DNA of 36,108 nt from UBA4923 sp964606165 (GCA_964606165.1 CAZSFQ010000014.1:1-36108), one strand, 5' to 3'; shown: positions 7,407-15,462, counted from the stretch's first letter. Program-made: numbers and translations. Notes: generated from the sequence alone by a model not told the origin.

Positions 7407-9935
7407 ATGCAAAACAGTCACGACGATGATCGCGACCGGGAAGAACCAGGAAAAACCACCGAAGAGGAAAGCGCCGGTCAGCCGGAAGCGAATGAAAATT
7501 CAAAACGTCCTTCACGGCCCAACCGGAGGCTGACACGTCACGCGGTCCGGACCAGCGGCGTCCTGCCCCTGATCCCCCTGCGGGGCATGGTCATCTATCC
7601 CGGGGTACTGCTCTCCTTCGATATCGGAAGAGAGCAGTCCATCCGGGCGCTCCGCCAGGCCATGGCAGGGCGCCATGAGCTGATCCTGTCCTGCCAGACA
7701 AGCCTTGAGCCCTTTTGGCCGGAACACGACCAGATCCATCGGGTGGGGACACGCGCCTTCATCCGCCAGGTACTGGAACTGCCCGACAATACCATGAAAG
7801 TGCTGGTCTACGGCCTGGAGCGGGTTGAGATCGACGATTACGTCTCCGACACACCCCACTATGAAGTGCGCTACCATTCGCTCCTGGTCAATACGCCGGA
7901 GCGGACGCCGCAGCTGGATGCCTCCACGCGGCTCATGATCGATATGTTCCAGCGCTATGCCGCCATCACAGACCGGGTCGCGCCCGAGGCCGTTGCCCTG
8001 GTCCGCCATGAAGCGGAGGCGGGACACGCGGCCGATATCATCGCGGGTCAGCTGTCCATCCGCTACGATGAACAGCAGAAGATCCTGGAGACCACCATGG
8101 TCCACGAACGGATCAAGATGATCCTGCGCTTTTTGCACCGTGAGATCCAGCTGGCCGAGCTGGAGCAAAAGATCGCCTCCCAGGTCCAAACCCAGCTGGA
8201 TAAAAACCAAAAAGACTATTTCCTCCGCGAGCAGATACGGGTCATCCAGGAAGAACTGGGCGAGGATATTGACGCCGAAGAAGAAATTGATACGCTCAGG
8301 ACCCAGCTGGAGCAGTCGACCATCCCGGACGACTACAAGCCGAAAATCGAAAAGGAAATCAACCGGCTGGAGCGGCTGCCCTCCCATTTCCCCGAATACG
8401 CCACCCAAAGGACCTGGGTTGAAACCCTCCTGGAACTGCCCTTCGGCAGGGTCAGCAAGGAACGCCACGACCTGGCGCGGGCCAGGAAAATCCTGGACCG
8501 GGATCACTATGGCCTGGACAAACTGAAGCAGCGGGTCATGGAATACCTGGCGGTCCGAAAGCTGCTGGTTGAAAAAACAGGAGACTCGACGCTCAAAGGA
8601 CCCATCCTCTGTTTCGTCGGCCCTCCGGGGACCGGCAAGACATCCATCGCCAAGGCCATCGCCGAATCGCTGGGGAGAAAATACATCCGGCTGTCCCTTG
8701 GCGGCATCCGGGACGAAGCGGAAATCCGGGGACACCGCCGCACCTACGTCGGGTCCATGCCGGGCCGCATCATCCAGGCCATCCGCCAGGTTGATACCGA
8801 CAATCCGCTCCTCTTGCTCGATGAGATCGACAAACTGGGCAGTGACTTTCGAGGCGACCCCTCGTCAGCGCTTCTGGAGGTGCTGGACCCCGAACAAAAC
8901 CACTCCTTCCGGGACCATTACATCGAGATCCCCTACGATCTGTCCCGTGTCCTCTTCGTGACGACCGCCAACACAATCGATACCATCCCGCACGCCCTTT
9001 ATGACCGCATGGAAGTGATTGAGGTGACCGGTTACACGGAGGCGGAGAAAATCGAGATTGCCCTGCGGCACCTGCTGCCCCGGGAGAGAAAGCAGCACGG
9101 CCTGACAGGAAAGGACCTGCAGGTTTCCAGAAAGGCCATGGCGGAATTGATCCAGGGCTACACCCAGGAAGCTGGCGTCCGCCAGCTGGAGCGGGAGATC
9201 GCCCGGCTCTGCCGCTGCGCCGCCATCGAGATCGCGGAAGCGGAAGGAAAGAAAAAGACCATCCGCGTCACCCCAAAGAACCTGGGCGACCTGATGGGCA
9301 AACCCCGGTATTTCTACGACATGGCCGACAAGGAGAACCAGGTCGGCGTCGCGACAGGCCTGGCCTGGACCTGGGCAGGCGGGGACACCCTGACCATCGA
9401 GGTCAATGTCATGCCGGGTACGGGCAAGCTGATTCTTACCGGCCAGCTCGGCGATGTCATGAAGGAATCGGCGCAGGCCGCCCTGACCTACATCATGAGC
9501 CGGTCCGCCACCTTAAAGGTTGACCCGGCCAAGACCAAGGAGCGCGACATCCATATCCATGTGCCAGCCGGCGCCATCCCCAAGGACGGGCCCTCAGCCG
9601 GCATCACCCTGGCGACAGCCCTGGCATCCGCCCTGACGGGCTACCCGGTCCGGCACGACCTTGCCATGACAGGTGAAGTGACACTTCGAGGCCGTGTCCT
9701 GGCCATCGGAGGACTCAAGGAGAAGGCGGTCGCCGCCCATCGCGCCGGCATCCACACCGTCCTGATCCCCAAGGACAATGAACGCGACATTGAGGACATC
9801 CCCGAAACCGTCCGTCAAGCCCTGGAGTTTATTCCGGTCGGCCATATGGACGTGGTATTGGACCAGGCCCTGGTCCGAAGCGAGCCGCCGGAGCCACCCT
9901 GCCAATGTGATGAAGCTGAAGAAATAAAAGGATAA
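7407..9935 (+). CDS. lon: ATP-dependent protease La (Lon)
   Basis: 842 residues, the normal Lon length; cytoplasmic homo-oligomeric AAA+ protease that removes misfolded and regulatory proteins. A Lon N-terminal substrate domain (~50-250, starting LPLIPLRGMVIYPG) is followed by coiled coil, then the AAA+ module with Walker A GPPGTGKT (~405-412), Walker B LLLLDEIDK (~470) and sensor TTAN. The protease domain carries the Ser-Lys dyad: Ser in KDGPSAG (~729) and Lys in GGLKEKAVAAHRAG (~772). The first ~45 residues are a charged, low-complexity extension (DDDRDREEPG...) not needed for the fold. AAGAGGA lies 8 nt before the ATG. GC content is much higher than the flanking intergenic DNA. No CIRCE or clear heat-shock element is visible upstream (7227-7406). 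Confidence 0.97.
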   Translation: MQNSHDDDRDREEPGKTTEEESAGQPEANENSKRPSRPNRRLTRHAVRTSGVLPLIPLRGMVIYPGVLLSFDIGREQSIRALRQAMAGRHELILSCQTSLEPFWPEHDQIHRVGTRAFIRQVLELPDNTMKVLVYGLERVEIDDYVSDTPHYEVRYHSLLVNTPERTPQLDASTRLMIDMFQRYAAITDRVAPEAVALVRHEAEAGHAADIIAGQLSIRYDEQQKILETTMVHERIKMILRFLHREIQLAELEQKIASQVQTQLDKNQKDYFLREQIRVIQEELGEDIDAEEEIDTLRTQLEQSTIPDDYKPKIEKEINRLERLPSHFPEYATQRTWVETLLELPFGRVSKERHDLARARKILDRDHYGLDKLKQRVMEYLAVRKLLVEKTGDSTLKGPILCFVGPPGTGKTSIAKAIAESLGRKYIRLSLGGIRDEAEIRGHRRTYVGSMPGRIIQAIRQVDTDNPLLLLDEIDKLGSDFRGDPSSALLEVLDPEQNHSFRDHYIEIPYDLSRVLFVTTANTIDTIPHALYDRMEVIEVTGYTEAEKIEIALRHLLPRERKQHGLTGKDLQVSRKAMAELIQGYTQEAGVRQLEREIARLCRCAAIEIAEAEGKKKTIRVTPKNLGDLMGKPRYFYDMADKENQVGVATGLAWTWAGGDTLTIEVNVMPGTGKLILTGQLGDVMKESAQAALTYIMSRSATLKVDPAKTKERDIHIHVPAGAIPKDGPSAGITLATALASALTGYPVRHDLAMTGEVTLRGRVLAIGGLKEKAVAAHRAGIHTVLIPKDNERDIEDIPETVRQALEFIPVGHMDVVLDQALVRSEPPEPPCQCDEAEEIKG

Positions 9936-9949
9936 ATCCTAAGAAATAG

Positions 9950-9977
9950 GGGCAAGCCCTTCCCCGGGGGCTTGCCC
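9950..9977. terminator. Convergent hairpin terminator between lon and the SHOCT-like gene
   Basis: GGGCAAGCCC (9950-9959) pairs perfectly with GGGCTTGCCC (9968-9977) over an 8-nt loop. It lies between the lon stop (+) and the stop of the minus-strand gene at 9978. The minus side runs into CTATTTCTT, so it probably serves that gene best. Confidence 0.7.
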
Positions 9978-10568
9978 TTACAATTGAATGAGGACCCGGT
10001 CACCATCTGAGGAGCGGACATCGACCAGGGGAACGCCAGGATGGTCTTTTCTCATACGGCGGAAAATTCTCATGACTTCCCCGATCTTTTTGTCGGGCAG
10101 ACCGCTGATAAATTGCTCGAAACCGGAACTTTGTCCAGAAGCTTTTCTTCTGGTATCGATCACTTCCCTTTTCCATTCCATGGTCCTTGAAGGGGCGCCG
10201 TTCCGGATCGATTCTCTGACCTCTTTGCGGATGGTCTCCTTGATTCCATTGGCATCAACTGCTTCCTTTACTTCCTGACGGATGGTTTCCTTGATTCCGT
10301 TGGCGTCGATGGTTTCGATGACATGGGTCCGGACCTGGCGGCTGACAGTATTTTCCACCTCTCCGGCGATCCCCTGGTCTTGTTTTCCCGCGGACGGCAA
10401 TTCGAAGCCCTCCAGGCTGTCCGGATTGATCTCTCCGCTTTCAGCTTTTCGGCGGTTTTTGGCCATGGATCGTCTGTAGATCTTGAAGGCCGTCTTGGAG
10501 AAAATCAGGCGGGTCGGAAACCAGAACCGGATCCCTCTTTTTCCTTCCTGTTTAATGATCAGTTTCAT
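9978..10568 (-). CDS. SHOCT-like/YvlB-type conserved protein with internal 17-residue repeat
   Basis: 196 residues. The N-terminus (KLIIKQEGKRGIRFWFPTRLIFSKTAFKI) and the C-terminus (VDVRSSDGDRVLIQL) match a small-protein family commonly placed beside Xre regulators in Clostridia. Between them is an insertion with two tandem 17-residue units, DANGIKETIR.EV.E.., at residues 88-121, amphipathic and charged, likely helical. No signal peptide or membrane segment. The start is 14 nt after the stop of the Xre gene at 10583 and is preceded by AGAGG, so the two are co-transcribed. The SSDGD..I motif also occurs twice in the neighbour, so the proteins may interact or share a ligand. Function unknown. 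Confidence 0.7.
   Translation of the reverse strand: MKLIIKQEGKRGIRFWFPTRLIFSKTAFKIYRRSMAKNRRKAESGEINPDSLEGFELPSAGKQDQGIAGEVENTVSRQVRTHVIETIDANGIKETIRQEVKEAVDANGIKETIRKEVRESIRNGAPSRTMEWKREVIDTRRKASGQSSGFEQFISGLPDKKIGEVMRIFRRMRKDHPGVPLVDVRSSDGDRVLIQL
10206..10307 (-). repeat. Two tandem 51-bp units inside the SHOCT-like gene
   Basis: Two copies of a 51-bp coding unit (17 codons) encode DANGIKETIRQEVKEAV and DANGIKETIRKEVRESI. The DNA copies have diverged mostly at third positions, which implies an old duplication kept under protein-level selection. Confidence 0.8.
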
Positions 10569-10582
10569 GATGACGGCCTCTG

Positions 10583-11080
10583 CTATTCCACAAAGATCTC
10601 AACATGATCGCCATCGGCCGATTCCACTTCAACCAGTTTTCCCAGGACACCCTCGTCAATCAATTTGATGACTTTCTCCCACTGGAGAGCCCCCAGGTTG
10701 ATTCCGTTGATATTAAAACCGCCTGCCCCGTCCGTGCCTTCCAGGATTTTCAGAAGAGCCAGCGGTACATTGACCCGGACCTTGTCGCCATCACTGGAAT
10801 CCACCACGATTTTCAGCAGCATCTTGTCGGGATCCTTGCGGTTTTCCGGCTTGACGTACTGCGTTTCCGGTTCGGCCTCCCGGGAAAAAAGCTGGTCCAG
10901 GGTCACTTCAAAAATAGTGGCCAGCTGCGGCAAAAGCGTGATATCGGGAAGGCTGACGCCGTTCTCCCACTTGGATACGGCCTGGGCCGACACTGACAGC
11001 TGCTCGGCCAGCTGATCCTGGGTGATCGCTTTCTCCCTGCGCCACTTGGCGATGTTGCTGCCAATTACTTGTGCGTCCAT
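10583..11080 (-). CDS. Xre-family regulator with C-terminal SHOCT-like domain
   Basis: 165 residues. Residues ~5-62 are a Xre/Cro helix-turn-helix (NIAKWRREKAITQDQLAEQL, SVSAQAVSKWENG, LPQLATIFEVTLDQLF). Residues ~85-165 hold two copies of the (V)xSxDGD.V motif (VVDSSDGDKVRVNVPLALL and VESADGDHVEIFVE), the SHOCT-like domain of unknown role. GGAGG is 8 nt upstream. It is the second gene of a minus-strand run with the small ORF at 11099 and the SHOCT-like gene at 9978. A palindrome at 11425-11439 upstream may be its operator. Probably an autoregulated envelope- or stress-related regulator; targets are unknown. Confidence 0.85.
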   Translation of the reverse strand: MDAQVIGSNIAKWRREKAITQDQLAEQLSVSAQAVSKWENGVSLPDITLLPQLATIFEVTLDQLFSREAEPETQYVKPENRKDPDKMLLKIVVDSSDGDKVRVNVPLALLKILEGTDGAGGFNINGINLGALQWEKVIKLIDEGVLGKLVEVESADGDHVEIFVE

Positions 11081-11098
11081 TTACAGTTCCTCCATTTA

Positions 11099-11293
11099 TT
11101 ATTTCATCTGATGTTCGATGGAGATGCCCAGCACTTCAGCCAGTCTGGGCACCGATTGACCGGGGAAAGCAGATTTGCCGGGCGGCATGCCCGCCTCCTC
11201 AAAAATGGGCTTTCCCGCTTCCCGTTCCTCATGCAGGTCTTCCAAGTCTTCTTCCCAGGAAGGCAGCCTGCTGCCAACCGCATACGCTTCCAT
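11099..11293 (-). CDS. Small hypothetical protein (64 aa) ahead of the Xre gene
   Basis: The ATG at 11293 has GGAAGG 8 nt before it; a GTG at 11302 is possible but worse placed. The product is acidic in its middle (WEEDLEDLHEEREAG). Its end, SVPRLAEVLGISIEHQMK, looks like the last helix of a Xre helix-turn-helix domain (compare LPQLATIFEVTLDQLF in the next gene). It may be a shrunken regulator or a genuine small partner. The stop is 18 nt before the Xre start, so it is probably the first gene of that operon. An overlapping shifted frame (11104-11298) is less convincing. Confidence 0.45.
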   Translation of the reverse strand: MEAYAVGSRLPSWEEDLEDLHEEREAGKPIFEEAGMPPGKSAFPGQSVPRLAEVLGISIEHQMK

Positions 11294-11424
11294 TTCATTC
11301 ACCTTCCTTCATGTCATTTTTTCTGTACGACATGGTCCAGCGCTGTTGACCCGGGGTACATGACCAGCCTAATAGGCTCACAAAGGGACTTGAAGGGTGC
11401 GCAGGTTGTTTTTCCCAGAATAGC

Positions 11425-11439
11425 ACAACTATTAGTTGT
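11425..11439. promoter_or_regulatory. Candidate operator of the Xre operon
   Basis: ACAACT-ATT-AGTTGT is a 6+6 bp palindrome. It is followed by direct GTTGTA repeats (11435-11450 region), 130 bp upstream of the small ORF at 11293. Size and position fit a Xre-dimer site; no clean promoter hexamers were found. Confidence 0.35.
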
Positions 11440-11479
11440 AATCGTTGTAGCTTGTTGGTTGAGTCTGCCTGATTCGCAA

Positions 11480-11522
11480 GAAAAATGAAAAGGCGGCGAC
11501 CACGGAGCCTGGTCACCGCCTT
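11480..11522 (-). terminator. Rho-independent terminator of the yedE-tusA unit
   Basis: A 13-bp stem (AAGGCGGTGACCA / TGGTCGCCGCCTT on the minus strand, one G-T pair) and a 7-nt loop are followed by TTCATTTTTC. It separates the selenium genes from the Xre operon. Confidence 0.85.
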
Positions 11523-11541
11523 CATAAGAGGTCCAGCAATT

Positions 11542-11652
11542 TTATTCTTTTTCGGTCAGGACCCGGTCCAGGGCCTGGGGAACCTGCCGGATGATTTCGT
11601 AGACCTGGGTCGCAGGCGGCGGTCTTCCGTTTTCGAAACCACGCGAGCAGGT
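11542..11652 (-). pseudogene. Orphan coding tail directly behind tusA (frame -1)
   Basis: In the -1 frame relative to tusA, 36 codons run from the tusA stop to a TAA just before the terminator. They read TCSRGFENGRPPPATQ then VYEIIRQVPQALDRVLTEKE, a convincing amphipathic C-terminal helix. No start codon exists in this frame after an upstream stop. Possible readings: the remnant of a deleted gene (cysteine-desulfurase C-termini look similar), or a C-terminal extension of TusA reached by slippage at the six-A run in CTGAAAAAAGAA near the tusA end. The open frame is seen; both explanations are inference. Confidence 0.4.
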
Positions 11653-11873
11653 CAGCCTTCTTTTTTCAGGATGAGGCGGTGGCCCTCTTCCTCCGGCTGG
11701 ATGTCAGCGACTGTCCACCCCTTGGAATTGGCCGCCCGGCTGACATTTTCCCGGGCTGTCTCTGTATCCACCAGGACGACAATTTCGCCTTCTTTGACTT
11801 CTTTGATCTTGTTCAAGGTCATGATGACCGGCTGAGGGCAGGAAAGCCCCCTGGCATCCACCAACTGGTTCAT
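11652..11873 (-). CDS. TusA/SirA-family sulfur (selenium) carrier protein
   Basis: 73 residues, the usual size of TusA-like proteins, which carry sulfur or selenium as a persulfide-type adduct on the conserved Cys. The signature DARGLSCPQPV is intact, with Cys12. Its place 12 nt behind yedE, with AGGAG overlapping the yedE stop, matches the YedE-TusA pairs linked to selenium handling. Probable role: accept the chalcogen imported by YedE and pass it on, for example towards selenophosphate synthesis; that enzyme is not in this window. Confidence 0.92.
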   Translation of the reverse strand: MNQLVDARGLSCPQPVIMTLNKIKEVKEGEIVVLVDTETARENVSRAANSKGWTVADIQPEEEGHRLILKKEG

Positions 11874-11885
11874 TTCAACTATCTC

Positions 11886-12974
11886 CTAAGCGCGCATTTT
11901 TTCCCGCATGGTAAATCCAATCAACAAACAGACAACAAAACCGATGATCAGGGCGGTAATCCCCCCTGAAGTGGCGCCCGCGGCAGAGCTGGCAAGGCCA
12001 AAATTATGGGCAAAAGCCGCGCCCGCGACCATGCCGATAACGAAGACCGCCGCGTCACTGTCGCCCTCACCGGACAAGAAGAGCTGGCGGCCGGGGCATC
12101 CCCCCGCCAGGGTAAAGGCCAGTCCGGCCAGGACCATACCGGCGAAATTCCAAATATGCATGGTATGCGCCACCGGCTGTCCGGTAAAACCGGGATTGAA
12201 CTGCTTCAGTATCAGATTCATGATAAAAGCGGCAGCGGTGAAGCCAATCAGGCCGAAAAACAGGTGCGGCTGTTTGAAAAGAATCAAGTCCCGCGTGGCT
12301 CCCATGGTGCAAAAACGGCTCCTTTGGGCCAAAAAACCAATCCCCAGCCCCACCACCAGTGAAATAATCAAGGGCGCGTGCAAGGAACCCGGCCCCTCAA
12401 TGCTGTAAAAGAGAACGCCGTTCTTATCCTGCCCTGCTACCTGAGGGTTAAGGAGCATGATGACAAGCAAGCCGGCCATGATCAGGGGGAAAATCCAGCC
12501 GACCGCCGAATAGGTTTTACGGGCCGGTCCCAGATTGAAACCCTTCTTAAGGAAAATCGTCCCGATCCAAATACCGACCGCCAGTCCCAGCAAGCCCAGA
12601 AGGGCATTCCAGTCACCGCCAGCCAGTCGCAGCAGGGCCCGCCAGGGGCAGCCCAGGAAGACCAGGGCGCCAATCATGGAGAAGAAGCCCAGGACAAACC
12701 TGACCAGGGGCGCGGAGCCCGCGCGGGGGCGGTATTCCTTGAATAAATAAGCGGCAACAAAGGAACCCAAAACAAAGCCCAGGATTTCGGGGCGAAGATA
12801 TTGGACGACAGCGGCCCGATGGAGGCCCAGGGCGCCCGTGGCATCCCGCACAAAACAGGCAACGCAGATGCCCATGTTGGCAGGGTTGCCCCAGAGTTGA
12901 AGCAGGGCAGCCAATATTCCGATGATGCCACCGGTCAAGACAATTCCCCACTTGGTTGCAAAGACATTCTTCAC
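11886..12974 (-). CDS. yedE: YedE-family putative selenium/sulfur transporter
   Basis: About 362 residues, with roughly nine to ten hydrophobic segments, an inner-membrane protein of the YeeE/YedE family. Family motifs are present: GNPANMGICVACFVRD near the N-terminus, GCPWR mid-protein, RSRFCTMGATRD in the second half and GGCPGRQL near the end, with the Cys residues expected to shuttle thiosulfate- or selenium-type substrates. TTG (12980) and GTG (12974) starts are both possible; I prefer GTG because GGAGGTGAT is well spaced from it and almost abuts the TTG. A good promoter and a LysR-type site lie upstream. Followed by tusA, divergent from a LysR gene. Confidence 0.93.
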   Translation of the reverse strand: MKNVFATKWGIVLTGGIIGILAALLQLWGNPANMGICVACFVRDATGALGLHRAAVVQYLRPEILGFVLGSFVAAYLFKEYRPRAGSAPLVRFVLGFFSMIGALVFLGCPWRALLRLAGGDWNALLGLLGLAVGIWIGTIFLKKGFNLGPARKTYSAVGWIFPLIMAGLLVIMLLNPQVAGQDKNGVLFYSIEGPGSLHAPLIISLVVGLGIGFLAQRSRFCTMGATRDLILFKQPHLFFGLIGFTAAAFIMNLILKQFNPGFTGQPVAHTMHIWNFAGMVLAGLAFTLAGGCPGRQLFLSGEGDSDAAVFVIGMVAGAAFAHNFGLASSAAGATSGGITALIIGFVVCLLIGFTMREKMRA

Positions 12975-13032
12975 GATCAATCACCTCCCGAATTTGCGCA
13001 CCCAACCTGCTTATGAGGACTAGTGCAGCGAC

Positions 13033-13061
13033 ATCATAGGGGTCTGCCCCCGCAATGTAAA
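13033..13061 (-). promoter_or_regulatory. Promoter of yedE-tusA
   Basis: On the minus strand, -35 TTTACA (13061-13056), 17-bp spacer, -10 TATGAT (13038-13033). Predicted start about 13026, 52 nt before the GTG start codon. Confidence 0.7.
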
Positions 13062-13070
13062 ATAGAAATA

Positions 13071-13098
13071 GTCTATACGGAGAAGTGATGCCATAGAC
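13071..13098. promoter_or_regulatory. Candidate LysR-type binding site in the yedE/LysR divergent region
   Basis: GTCTAT-N16-ATAGAC is a perfect 6-bp inverted repeat. Its centre is about 58 bp upstream of the predicted yedE start, exactly where LysR-family activators usually bind, and it is also upstream of the LysR gene for autoregulation. Inferred from position and symmetry. Confidence 0.5.
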
Positions 13099-13194
13099 GG
13101 GGCCTATCAGCTAATTCCGGTGAATTTCCCCGTTTTCTTTCACAGGGCCATGACTTGCGGCTCCGAAATGTCATAATGGAGCGAGGAGGGTTGA

Positions 13195-14124
13195 ATGATG
13201 GATTTTCACCAGCTCAGAATATTTATGGAAGTCGCCAGGCAAAAAAACTTCACCCGCGCGGCCGAAAACCTTTTTTTAAGTCAGCCCACCGTCAGCATCC
13301 ATATCAGGAAACTGGAGGAAGAGCTGGAAACGCCGCTCTTCAAGCGGTCGAAAACCGGTTTCGAGTTGACCGAGTCCGGCAAGCTGCTTTTCCACTACGG
13401 CCAGCAGCTTCTGGAAACCAGGGACGAGGCGCTCTCCGCGCTTTCCGAGGAGAGCCGGATGATCAAGGGGCATTTGCAGATTGCCGCCAGCAGCGTGCCC
13501 GGCGCCTACCTCCTGCCCCGCCTGCTGCAAGACTTTTGCTGCCGGCACCCGGAGGTGACCTTCTCTCTTTTGCTGCGGGATACCAGTCAGGTACTGCAGT
13601 CCATCATCGATTGCACCTATGACATTGGCTTCACCGGAGAACCGGGACTGCAGGGAAGGCTGGGGCAGGTCAGGCTACTGGAAGATCAGCTGATCCTGGT
13701 GGCCGCCCCTTCCATGGAAGAAAAAATTCCCGCACCAAAAGGAACGAAGGGTGACCTTCCCGCCGTTTCACTGTACGACTGCGCAAGACTTCCTTTTCTC
13801 TTGCGCGAACCAGGGTCCGCGACCCGCATGGTTTTTGAAGAGGCCCTGAAAAAAGAAGCGGCCGGCTTCGCCGGCCTGACAGTGATCGGCTACCTGGAAA
13901 GCCAGGAGGCCATCAAGGAGGCGGCAAAAGCCGGCCTGGGCCTAACCGTCATCTCCCAAAGGGCTGTAAGGGATGAACTGGCAACCGGCCTGCTCAAGGG
14001 ATATCAGTTGAAGGAATTATCCTTAAAAAGACATTTCTATATGGTTTTTCGAAAGGAAGGCATCCTTCCCCCGCTTGGCAGGACGTTTTTTCAATTCGTC
14101 CGTGATTATTTCCCCGGCAATTAG
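13195..14124 (+). CDS. LysR-family regulator, selenium-metabolism associated type
   Basis: 309 residues (308 from the second ATG at 13198; GAGGAGGG serves either). Residues ~2-62 are the LysR helix-turn-helix (FHQLRIFMEVARQKNFTRAA, LSQPTVSIHIRKLEEEL, LFKR). Residues ~92-305 are the periplasmic-binding-like effector domain. Sequence style and the divergent yedE-tusA neighbours match the LysR group linked to selenium metabolism; CysL-like sulfur regulators are the alternative. Likely activates yedE-tusA from the site at 13071-13098. Effector unknown. Confidence 0.9.
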   Translation: MMDFHQLRIFMEVARQKNFTRAAENLFLSQPTVSIHIRKLEEELETPLFKRSKTGFELTESGKLLFHYGQQLLETRDEALSALSEESRMIKGHLQIAASSVPGAYLLPRLLQDFCCRHPEVTFSLLLRDTSQVLQSIIDCTYDIGFTGEPGLQGRLGQVRLLEDQLILVAAPSMEEKIPAPKGTKGDLPAVSLYDCARLPFLLREPGSATRMVFEEALKKEAAGFAGLTVIGYLESQEAIKEAAKAGLGLTVISQRAVRDELATGLLKGYQLKELSLKRHFYMVFRKEGILPPLGRTFFQFVRDYFPGN

Positions 14125-14139
14125 AGCAGGGGGCCTTGT

Positions 14140-15030
14140 TTACGTCAAACCGGGCCGCCGGTTCTGACGTATAAAAGGCGCTTCGATTTCCTCAGAAACA
14201 AGCAGGGCATATTTCCCGGGCCGCCGGTAGGCATTGCCATGAACCTCAGATTCCCGGTAGGCACGCATCTGATCCAGAGGAAAATCGGCTATAAAAATCC
14301 CTTCCTCTTCCCCGGCCTCCAGGATCAGGGTGTCGCGGGAAGAAGTCTCGCCCGGCAGGTAGGCCATGCCGTCAAAGGCATTGGAGTGGCCGTTGCAGTC
14401 GGGCTGACCATGAGGGTAATTGGCTGTCGCTATCCCCAGCATGTTCTCAAAAGCTCTCCCGCGCAGCTGTGAAATCCGGTTGATTTCCATGGGGCAGGCG
14501 TTGGGGACCAGGATGATCTCAGCGCCTTTCAACATAAGGATCCGCGCGCTCTCTGGAAATTCCCGGTCATAACAGATCATGGCGCCGATTCTGACCGGAC
14601 CCTTCTCCGCGTCCAGATCGCAGACGAAAAAGTCGCTGCCGGGCGTCAGTCTGCTCTCGTCCTCGTCGAAATCGCAAAGGTGAACCTTGGCGTAGGTGAG
14701 GACGGGGTCGCCGAAGCGGTCGAAGAGACAGACTGTATTACGGGGGGAGGGTTCATGCTCTTCCAAAAAGGTGATGGCGATGGCCATGTGAAGTTCTTTG
14801 GCCAGACCGGCATAGGCGCTGACGAAGGAGCCGCTGGCCGCGACCGCCCGCGTTTTCAATTCATGATTACTGGCAGGGATCTGGAAGCCACTGCTCCACA
14901 TCTCAGGGAATAGAGCCAGGTCGGCGCCCATGGCCTTGGCCTGCCTGCAGGATTCCAGCCCTTTTTGAAGGTTTTTTTCGAGTGTGCCTTGCGGCAGGAT
15001 CTGCAGCAGGGCGATCTTGAAGCTTTTCAT
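14140..15030 (-). CDS. Nitrilase-superfamily carbon-nitrogen hydrolase
   Basis: 296 residues, cytoplasmic amidase-type enzyme. The catalytic triad is visible: Glu43 (LFPEM), Lys115 (YAKVHLCDFDED) and Cys153 (GAMICYDREFPE). Sequence is nearest to the omega-amidase/N-carbamoyl-amine-hydrolase side of the family, substrate unknown. The ATG at 15030 has AGGTGG 7 nt upstream; a GTG at 15039, abutting the previous stop, is less likely. It is the last gene of the long minus-strand run and converges on the LysR gene with a 15-nt gap and no visible terminator. Confidence 0.9.
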   Translation of the reverse strand: MKSFKIALLQILPQGTLEKNLQKGLESCRQAKAMGADLALFPEMWSSGFQIPASNHELKTRAVAASGSFVSAYAGLAKELHMAIAITFLEEHEPSPRNTVCLFDRFGDPVLTYAKVHLCDFDEDESRLTPGSDFFVCDLDAEKGPVRIGAMICYDREFPESARILMLKGAEIILVPNACPMEINRISQLRGRAFENMLGIATANYPHGQPDCNGHSNAFDGMAYLPGETSSRDTLILEAGEEEGIFIADFPLDQMRAYRESEVHGNAYRRPGKYALLVSEEIEAPFIRQNRRPGLT

Positions 15031-15039
15031 TTTGTCCAC

Positions 15040-15426
15040 CTAATCAGGGTTCTGAGTCGCATCTTGCGTGGATGCCTCCAGGGGATTGCCCTCCCCGTCG
15101 AAATGGCGGCGCATTGAAATCTGCGTGGGCAGGGAAGAGCTGAAGAGGATAATGGTCTGGATGGTGTTGAGGATGATGCCGACTGTCAGGATGACCGGCT
15201 GGCCACTTCCTTTGACGAGCAGGAGAACAGCGGTTGATACGGCCAGCATGGGGCCTCCCAGGATCAGCCATGTCCGGCCCAGATGGTTCTGGGCGAATTT
15301 CCAGACTGCCTCCTTCTCTTTCTCTTTGGGCCGGCCGGGCGGCCTGAATCGAAACCAAAGACCAAAAATGATCATGGTCAGGGGAAAGAGAAGAAAGACC
15401 ACAGCCATGAAAAACCAACGACTCAC
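15040..15426 (-). CDS. SdpI-like small membrane protein
   Basis: About 128 residues with three hydrophobic segments (VVFLLFPLTMIIFGLWF; LILGGPMLAVSTAVLLL; VILTVGIILNTIQTIILF). A conserved-looking stretch, KEAVWKFAQNHLGRTW, precedes the second segment as in SdpI/DUF3784-type proteins. Start: GTG at 15426 is well spaced from AGGGGG, whereas a TTG at 15432 touches it. The stop abuts the nitrilase gene, so the two are probably translationally coupled. Role unknown; SdpI itself gives immunity to a secreted toxin, but none is seen nearby. Confidence 0.65.
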   Translation of the reverse strand: MSRWFFMAVVFLLFPLTMIIFGLWFRFRPPGRPKEKEKEAVWKFAQNHLGRTWLILGGPMLAVSTAVLLLVKGSGQPVILTVGIILNTIQTIILFSSSLPTQISMRRHFDGEGNPLEASTQDATQNPD

Positions 15427-15462
15427 AGGCAACCCCCTGACTTATCCTGCTATGGCAGGGAT

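Noticed and set aside
7512..8735. 407-codon frame antisense to lon
   Set aside because: It is a shadow of the GC-rich lon codons; no ribosome binding site and no recognisable domain.
13155..13622. 155-codon frame overlapping the LysR gene
   Set aside because: Out of frame with the clear LysR helix-turn-helix and Arg/Pro-rich, typical of a shadow.
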